Shown here piece after piece: positions 52,751 through 57,809 of a stretch of 57,809 nucleotides of DNA (position 1 is the first letter of the stretch; each line of letters begins with the position of its first letter). The position numbers and the translations under genes were made by a program. The notes under the pieces were generated by a model. It was not told the origin of the DNA. It saw only the letters and a list, made by a program, of their open reading frames with translations, and searched no databases. This DNA comes from Lachnospiraceae bacterium. GTDB lineage: Bacteria; Bacillota; Clostridia; Lachnospirales; Lachnospiraceae. The stretch is from the NCBI GenBank assembly GCA_013316825.1, contig WSLY01000015.1, positions 1 to 57,809 of the forward strand, read 5' to 3'.

Positions 52751-53422
52751 ATGAGTTTTGGAAAAAATCTGCAGTTTTTGAGACACTTGCGAGGAAATAT
52801 GACGCAGGAGGATTTGGCTGAAAAAATGAATATCAGCCGCCAGACCGTGTCAAAATGGGAGCTGGATACAGCACAGCCTGAAATGGACAAGGCGATAGAG
52901 CTTTGCAGGCTTTTTCATTGCTCTTTGGACAACTTGTTCCGTGATGATATGGTTGTCTGCGGCGAAGCGTATACCAATCTGCGCGTCGAGACCGTCCCCG
53001 CTTTCCGCTATATTAAACATGCCGTTATAAGCGCCATTCCCGAGGGGGATGCTATCGACAGAATATTTTCCATTGCCCGCAGCTGCGGTGTGGAACATTC
53101 CCGTGTCATTGGCTGGGATTTTCCCAAGGCGTCACAGGAGCAGATAAATGTTTTCAATATGCACGGCTATGAAGCGGCATGGATACTGCCTGACGGGGTG
53201 GTTCCGCCTGATACTACAGTATACGAGCAGGCAGCCCACAGGTATGCGGCAATACACGTTGAAACGCCCTTTGAAAATCCTTTTGTGACCATTCCCAATG
53301 CCTATAAAACGCTTATGGAATATATGCGTGTGAACGGTCTGGAAGAGCCTTCGGAAAAGGACATTATTCCCTGCTTTGAAACCGACGGGGAGAGTATGGA
53401 TATTTATATTGCTTGCAAATAA
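52751..53422 (+). CDS. XRE-type regulator with GyrI-like ligand domain
   Basis: 223 residues. Residues 5-58 are a helix-turn-helix of the XRE kind: LQFLRHLRGNMTQEDLAEKMNISRQTVSKWE. Residues 70-223 are a GyrI/AraC-effector-binding-like beta domain (LRVETVPAFRYIKHAVISAIP, DGVVPPDTTVYEQAAHRYAAIHV, TDGESMDIYIACK), which binds drug-like cations in BmrR relatives. It is thus a one-component sensor. AAGGAG precedes the ATG. GC content is higher than in the flanking genes. A MATE exporter gene converges on it and is a candidate target. Confidence 0.88.
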   Translation: MSFGKNLQFLRHLRGNMTQEDLAEKMNISRQTVSKWELDTAQPEMDKAIELCRLFHCSLDNLFRDDMVVCGEAYTNLRVETVPAFRYIKHAVISAIPEGDAIDRIFSIARSCGVEHSRVIGWDFPKASQEQINVFNMHGYEAAWILPDGVVPPDTTVYEQAAHRYAAIHVETPFENPFVTIPNAYKTLMEYMRVNGLEEPSEKDIIPCFETDGESMDIYIACK

Positions 53423-53538
53423 CGCATTCCATAACAGACAGTCAAGCCAAGGATTTACTGCTTTAGCGGCGTCTAGGTCCTTGAGACTTGGCTGTCGTTT
53501 TGCTGTAAATATCGGATTGTCTTTAAAGCATACTGGAT

Positions 53539-54837
53539 TTATTCATTTTTATATATTACAAACCCAAGCAATGCTACAAGAAATTCTGTTGCCGGATATG
53601 TAAACCATACACCGGTCATGTCCCATAAAAAAGACAGGAGAAATGCTGTCGGAATCACTAAAACAAGTCCTCGCAATACAGATAAAATATGCGCCGGAAA
53701 AGCTCGCTCTATTGATGTAAAAAAAGTTGCAAGGATAATATTATATCCCACAAACGGTGCTGATATAAAATACAATTTCAAGCCCGTTACAGCAATCTTT
53801 TGAAGCGCTGCATTACATTCGCTATTAAAAATTGCTGCAATCGGTTGCGCAAAAACAAAAATCAACACATACAAAATACTTGATAATGCGAATGCAGTAA
53901 ATATAGCATAGCGCAGTACAGCCTGAATTTGCGATTTATTCCCCTGCCCATAGAAACGACTGATAAGAGGCTGTGCTCCTTGTGCAATTCCTGTATAAAT
54001 TGCAACAACAACAAGAGAAATGTTTGCGATAATACCATAGGCAGCAATGCCGATATTTCCTTCTAATTTCAAAATAATGGCATTAAAAGTAATCATTACA
54101 ATTCCGGATGAAATTTGTGCAATCAAAGAGGGGAACCCCAGTGATAAATCCCATTGAATGATTTTCATACAAATTTCCGTTCTTACAAAATGAAAGGAAT
54201 TTTTGTTTTTTGCCCAATGGAGAATCATTATTAAAATACTGATAACCGGTGATATTCCTGTTGCAAAAATAGCCCCGAAAATTCCCATGTTTAAGGGAAA
54301 AATAAATATATAATCCAGTATTATATTGGAAAAACTCCCAATAAGCATTGCACACATAGAAAGCTGTGGATTTGCGTCATTTCTCACAAAGCAAAGCAAT
54401 ACATCATTCAAAATAAAAGCGGGAGAAAAAAGTAACAGCCACCGTAAATAAGTAACCGTCATTTCCAACACTGCATAGTCTGCACCTAAAGCAAGAGCCA
54501 ACTGTTTTGCACAGAAAAACCCGGGCAGCATAAATGCGATTGAAAACAATACGGCAAGATATATGGTATTTGTGAAAACTTTGTTTACCAGCTCTTGATT
54601 TCCTTGGCTTTTACAGACAGAAAATTTTGTCGCTCCGCCCATGCCAAGCATCAATCCTGTGCCATGAATAAAATTATATACCGGAATAGCAAGATTTAAT
54701 GCTGTTAGTCCGTTTGTTCCCAATCCTTTGGAAACAAAGAATGTGTCTGCTAAAATGTAACAGGACACGCCTAATGTTCCGAAAACACTTAAAATTGTAT
54801 ACCGGGAAAATTCCCGAATACAAGCCGGCTGCTCCAT
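53539..54837 (-). CDS. MATE-family efflux transporter
   Basis: A 432-residue, 12-helix multidrug/toxin exporter driven by Na+ or H+. Two homologous halves are visible; markers include GTLGVSCYILADTFFVSKGLG, TGLMLGMGGATKFS and GIAQGAQPLISRFYGQG. AGGAGGGT precedes the ATG. Low-GC codon use. A candidate TTGAAG, 17 bp, TATTTT promoter lies at 54860-54888. Substrates are unknown. The XRE/GyrI-like regulator across the intergenic hairpin may control it. Confidence 0.93.
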   Translation of the reverse strand: MEQPACIREFSRYTILSVFGTLGVSCYILADTFFVSKGLGTNGLTALNLAIPVYNFIHGTGLMLGMGGATKFSVCKSQGNQELVNKVFTNTIYLAVLFSIAFMLPGFFCAKQLALALGADYAVLEMTVTYLRWLLLFSPAFILNDVLLCFVRNDANPQLSMCAMLIGSFSNIILDYIFIFPLNMGIFGAIFATGISPVISILIMILHWAKNKNSFHFVRTEICMKIIQWDLSLGFPSLIAQISSGIVMITFNAIILKLEGNIGIAAYGIIANISLVVVAIYTGIAQGAQPLISRFYGQGNKSQIQAVLRYAIFTAFALSSILYVLIFVFAQPIAAIFNSECNAALQKIAVTGLKLYFISAPFVGYNIILATFFTSIERAFPAHILSVLRGLVLVIPTAFLLSFLWDMTGVWFTYPATEFLVALLGFVIYKNE

Positions 54838-54999
54838 GCGCTTACCCTCCTAAATAGAAAAAATAACGCCAGCACTTTCTATCTTCAATGGCCTAACGAT
54901 ACGAGGATGCAATTAGGAAGCTGTGGGAAGTGATAAGCTGCAGTGTGGGGCGGGGAAAGCAACAGTATCACAAACTGGATAGGTTTCTTTATTTTGCAA

Positions 55000-55028
55000 G
55001 AGGCAGCTTTGTTATAGGCGGCTGCCTC
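55000..55028 (-). terminator. hairpin after the blaR1-type gene
   Basis: GAGGCAGC pairs with GCTGCCTC around a 13-nt loop, 18 bp after the M56 gene stop; the T-run on the minus side is poor, so it is weak. The rest of 54838-55046 shows no gene. Confidence 0.5.
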
Positions 55029-55046
55029 TCGTTAAACCGTAATAAT

Positions 55047-56930
55047 TTAATCAAGCAATTCATTAGATAAGACAGCGACAAAGTTAGTTTTCCTATCTGT
55101 CTGCGCTCTTTTCAGCCATTCCTGCTTTTCTTCCTTTGTCATGCAGTCAAGCAAAATTGTAAAACGGGCAATATTATTATTTTCATAGTATTTTTCGACA
55201 TAGCGTTTCAAGTCACTTAATGGCATATAATTTGAAAGCACGGCAAAGAAGTTTGTTTTGTTATCCTGTTCTGATTTATCTACATACTGTAAAACCAAAT
55301 TTGTGTCCATATTTTGTATAATGGTTGAAAACAGTGCAATTTTATCAGCGTCATATACTTTCTTGTAGTAATCTCTTTGGGTTGTTTCGTCTAATACGGA
55401 AAAGAGTGCGGAAAATCTAATCAAGTCCTCATTTTGAAAATATTGTTCCGTCAAAACTGGTATATCATCAGCTGCAATAGGCGTTATGCTTATAATCAAA
55501 GGCATTTCTATTGCCGGACTAATATCTGTGTTTTTCAAAGAATAAATCAATTCTTCTATTGCCAAAATAGCTTCTCTGTCATTCAGATAATCTTTTACCG
55601 AATCCGAAAAATATACTGTCATTTTTGATTCGTCCTCAAAGACAATTTCTGTTGCACCATAATAATCTTGATCTTCAGCGTATAAGTTCCAACCCATTTC
55701 AATAATATAAGAATTGCAATAATATCCATTTTGCATATAAGAATATTGGTAGGAATTAGCATTTTCCAAATCCTTATTATCTAAATTTTCATCGTCTAAA
55801 TACCAGCCATACCCTAAATTTTCATCATAAATATACGTGCTTTTTCCATTGTCTTTCTTTTCTGGTATTGACGATTTACTTGTTCCTTTAGAATCGGCAG
55901 CAGCAGAAACGGAATAACCGCCGATAAAAACCGCACCGGATAGAATAAAAAGAGTTAATATACCAGTCAAAACCCGAATTGTTTTCGTCTTACTCTTGAA
56001 ATTCATAATAGCACCTAACCTTTCTTTTATCTGTTCTGCTCCCTCTGACAAAGTGACGGAAGCTAAAGAACTTTTGTAGAGATTGTTTGACTTCAAAAAG
56101 GAAATCAAGGTATCTCCATACTCACGCCTTGCGGTATCGTCAAGTACAGATATGACTTTTTCATCACATGACAATTCACAGGATTTATTCACTTCCTTTT
56201 CCAGCAAATATACAAAAGGGTTGAACCAATGGGCGCACACAACAATCTGTATCAGCCATTTATAAAACATATCCTTCTGCTTGTAGTGAGTTAGCTCATG
56301 CACAAAGATATAAGACAACTCTTTATCTTCCAATTCGCCAACAGGCAAAATGATTCTTGGTCGAAAGAAACCAATCTGCATAGGGGAAGCAACCAGCGGA
56401 TTACAAGATAATTCTACCCTTGTCTTGATATGCAGTTTTTCTTCACAATCAGATAGCAGATTCAAGATTTTTATATCCGATATTTCTTTATTTCCTGCTT
56501 TGATGTATTGGATAAAGCCTTGATAAACCGTTACCTTGCGGACAAATAAAACCAGTGCCAATGCTGACCAGATAAAAAACAGGCAGACATATTTGTTAAA
56601 TGGCTCACGCATGGCAGCGGTGGTTATTTCCCGGTTTGTCTGTATCGGCTCTGCTTTATTGTTACCCGTACCTGCGGGAACGGGTACATTGGGGCTTGCA
56701 GGGATTTCATTCGTTATTGCTGCCGTGTCGAATTTTTCAAACAGACTTCCAACAATCGCATTATCGGGAGTAAAAGGAAGCAGAAACCGCAAAGCAACAA
56801 CTATCCAGATATAATATTGCCAACGCTTGCTGAATTTGTTTTTATACAGCGGTTTCAATCCCAAAATGAGAAGCAGTAACAGTGCGCCGGAAACAGACAG
56901 CGACAATAATATTTTTATGAACTCATTCAT
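55047..56930 (-). CDS. BlaR1/MecR1-type M56 metallopeptidase receptor, non-penicillin sensor
   Basis: 627 residues. The N-terminal third has about four membrane helices and the gluzincin site HELTHYKQ with SCELSCDEKV as third ligand. A further helix lies at about 315-335 (TGILTLFILSGAVF). The outer C-terminal part lacks the SxxK/KTG motifs of a penicillin-binding domain. Instead, after an acidic Tyr/Asn-rich stretch, it has tandem helical repeats of about 22 residues (IARFTILLDCMTKEEKQEWL, TNFFAVLSN, TNFVAVLSN). In BlaR1-like systems ligand binding triggers cleavage of BlaI. ATG 56930 follows GGAGAA. It overlaps blaI by 8 bp. Confidence 0.88.
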   Translation of the reverse strand: MNEFIKILLSLSVSGALLLLLILGLKPLYKNKFSKRWQYYIWIVVALRFLLPFTPDNAIVGSLFEKFDTAAITNEIPASPNVPVPAGTGNNKAEPIQTNREITTAAMREPFNKYVCLFFIWSALALVLFVRKVTVYQGFIQYIKAGNKEISDIKILNLLSDCEEKLHIKTRVELSCNPLVASPMQIGFFRPRIILPVGELEDKELSYIFVHELTHYKQKDMFYKWLIQIVVCAHWFNPFVYLLEKEVNKSCELSCDEKVISVLDDTARREYGDTLISFLKSNNLYKSSLASVTLSEGAEQIKERLGAIMNFKSKTKTIRVLTGILTLFILSGAVFIGGYSVSAAADSKGTSKSSIPEKKDNGKSTYIYDENLGYGWYLDDENLDNKDLENANSYQYSYMQNGYYCNSYIIEMGWNLYAEDQDYYGATEIVFEDESKMTVYFSDSVKDYLNDREAILAIEELIYSLKNTDISPAIEMPLIISITPIAADDIPVLTEQYFQNEDLIRFSALFSVLDETTQRDYYKKVYDADKIALFSTIIQNMDTNLVLQYVDKSEQDNKTNFFAVLSNYMPLSDLKRYVEKYYENNNIARFTILLDCMTKEEKQEWLKRAQTDRKTNFVAVLSNELLD

Positions 56931-57297
56931 TTTCTTTTCTCCAAAATATTTCAATCTCTTTCAATTCGTCTGCCGAAAGAATATCCTGCCGCAATAGGGC
57001 CGACACTAAGTTTTTTACATTCCCGCCATAGACTTTATCAAGAAAGCTGTGTGTCTGCATGGTCTGGTATTCTGCTTCTGTTACTGTAGCCACATACTCA
57101 TTTTTCCTGCCGATTTTTCTGACTTTCAAGAACTTTTTTTCGCCCAGCCGGGAAAGCAGAGTGAGTACGGTGTTGTTCTTCCATTCGTTTTTGTCTTTTT
57201 CCAGTTCCTCCATGATGACGGAATATAACGCTGCCCCTCCGTTCTTCCAGATTATTTTCATAAGTACCAGTTCGGATTCGGATATTTGTTGTGACAT
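56923..57297 (-). CDS. blaI: BlaI/MecI-family repressor
   Basis: A 124-residue winged-helix repressor (about 5-80: SESELVLMKIIWKNGGAALYSVI, NTVLTLLSRLGEKKFLKVRKIGRKNEYVA) plus a dimerisation tail containing the site normally cut by the BlaR1 protease. It binds TACA-N4-TGTTA-like dyads; two lie just upstream. GGAGGAG precedes the ATG. The receptor gene follows in the same transcript, so the pair is likely self-regulated; the target may be the pair alone or unlinked genes. The blaI symbol is used for the family, not for lactam resistance. Confidence 0.92.
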   Translation of the reverse strand: MSQQISESELVLMKIIWKNGGAALYSVIMEELEKDKNEWKNNTVLTLLSRLGEKKFLKVRKIGRKNEYVATVTEAEYQTMQTHSFLDKVYGGNVKNLVSALLRQDILSADELKEIEIFWRKENE

Positions 57298-57315
57298 ATT
57301 CTCCTCCTTTTATCT

Positions 57316-57367
57316 TAACATCCTGTAGGTTTGCATTTATCTTAACACCTTGTAGGTGATTATGCAA
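57316..57367 (-). promoter_or_regulatory. blaI promoter with two tandem operator repeats
   Basis: Minus strand: TTGCAT (57367-57362), 17 bp, TAAGAT (57344-57339). Two BlaI-type dyads, TACAAGGTGTTA (57343-57354) and TACAGGATGTTA (57316-57327), stand 27 bp apart in direct repeat, one between -35 and -10 and one downstream of the start site. This is a classical arrangement for autorepression. Confidence 0.8.
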
Positions 57368-57386
57368 TACCAAAAAATATAATATA

Positions 57387-57429
57387 TAAAAAGAGCAGGT
57401 CATCCTATCACTGATAAGACTTCCTGCTC
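57387..57429 (-). terminator. terminator of the 57465 gene
   Basis: Minus strand: GAGCAGG (57429-57423), an inner hairpin, CCTGCTC (57399-57393), then TTTTT. It separates this transcript from the blaI promoter. Confidence 0.8.
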
Positions 57430-57464
57430 CCACGCCTGCACGGCATGATCGGAATTTGTTCTTC

Positions 57465-57809
57465 TTACCACCGCAGCTCACACTTGCCAGTGGCACTCTT
57501 AAACTCCCAGCGCAAATAATATCTGTTTCTTACATCTGACTCTATTTTACATCTGGGAGACTGCGGGTTTAATTTCATTAACGGTTGCTTTTTCCTGTCT
57601 AGCAGAGTTACTTCTACATTCCCTTTTGATAATTGTGCATCCAAGATAAATTCGTGTGTCTCACTTTCACGAAATCTTACCGCGTGCTTAACCCAGCCAG
57701 TACAGGCATCCAGAGTTGCTTTATCTGCATGTTTGCCGCGGCGAAATACAATCATAACTGCAGAAGTTCTTCTCAATACTGCAAAACCTTGACAATACAG
57801 AATATATAT
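57465..57809 (-). CDS. small conserved protein, 5' end outside window
   Basis: The minus-strand frame is open from the window edge to a TAG at 57465. ATG 57755 would give about 96 residues, but the frame stays open upstream, so the gene may start outside. Seen: FRRGKHADKATLDACTGWV, then beta-strand pairs (FILDAQLSKGNVEVTLLD, RYYLRWEFKSATGKCELRW). The domain looks like a compact beta-sandwich; I recall similar small Clostridia proteins, but no function. An intrinsic terminator follows the stop. Confidence 0.55.
   Translation of the reverse strand: MYILYCQGFAVLRRTSAVMIVFRRGKHADKATLDACTGWVKHAVRFRESETHEFILDAQLSKGNVEVTLLDRKKQPLMKLNPQSPRCKIESDVRNRYYLRWEFKSATGKCELRW

Noticed and set aside
53430..53510. 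Inverted repeat between the XRE and MATE genes as an attachment site
   Set aside because: GACAG...CTGTC arms with CAAG/CTTG inside look like a weak convergent terminator; no duplicated core was found elsewhere in the window.

Overview
The window looks like a chromosome segment of a Gram-positive gut anaerobe of the Clostridia, most likely Lachnospiraceae. The signs are: AAGGAGG-type ribosome binding sites throughout; a T-box leader; an archaeal-type AspRS with GatCAB alongside a GlnRS; an IMP cyclohydrolase and AICAR formyltransferase encoded as separate genes; an ATPase-less sugar ABC cassette; and many small membrane proteins typical of that family. Positions 1 to about 50.4 kb are moderate-GC, dense, mostly plus-strand genes. 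From about 50.5 kb to the end the sequence is visibly more AT-rich and carries mobile-element remnants.

Region by region. (1) 0-2.4 kb: the 3' end of an unknown gene, a permuted papain-like hydrolase, and an LPG-synthase-type membrane domain fused to a GNAT acetyltransferase. (2) 2.4-9.8 kb: a T-box leader with an overlapping GAA/AAC specifier candidate, then aspS, gatC, gatA, two related secreted proteins (one ending in a cysteine-hydrolase-like domain) separated by a 209-bp MITE-like hairpin, and gatB. (3) 9.8-25.9 kb: guaB, a GGDEF-EAL protein, split PurH functions, a DHH phosphoesterase overlapping by one base a membrane TIR/beta-propeller protein, glnS, a DUF2225 protein and a MocR regulator. 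(4) 25.9-33.2 kb: a TetR regulator, a duplicated Cys/His protein, an MBOAT/SGNH O-acylation pair, uraA and a membrane dipeptidase. (5) 33.2-39.8 kb: a plant-glycan cassette (solute-binding lipoprotein, two permeases, an SGNH acetylesterase and an ankyrin-GH43 fusion) with a cre-like site upstream. (6) 39.9-50.4 kb: mscL with a zinc-ribbon tail, the t6A-type cluster tsaE-tsaB-rimI-rnz-tsaD, ispD, a serine beta-lactamase-like hydrolase and a LacI-type sensor/GGDEF protein. (7) 50.5-57.8 kb: an accessory region with a TnpV remnant, a TetR/hydrolase pair, a frameshifted KTR gene, an XRE/GyrI-like regulator, a MATE exporter and a BlaI-BlaR1-type sensor pair.

How they work together: regions 2, 3 and 6 are mainly housekeeping (Asn-tRNA by transamidation, late purine synthesis, tRNA t6A modification, isoprenoids). 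The most unusual material is the DHH-TIR pair, the secreted pair lodged inside the gatCAB operon with its hairpin element, the ankyrin-GH43 enzyme, and the BlaR1-type receptor that carries helical repeats where a penicillin-binding domain would be expected. No tRNA, rRNA or CRISPR array was seen. All family names come from reading motifs; no database search was run.
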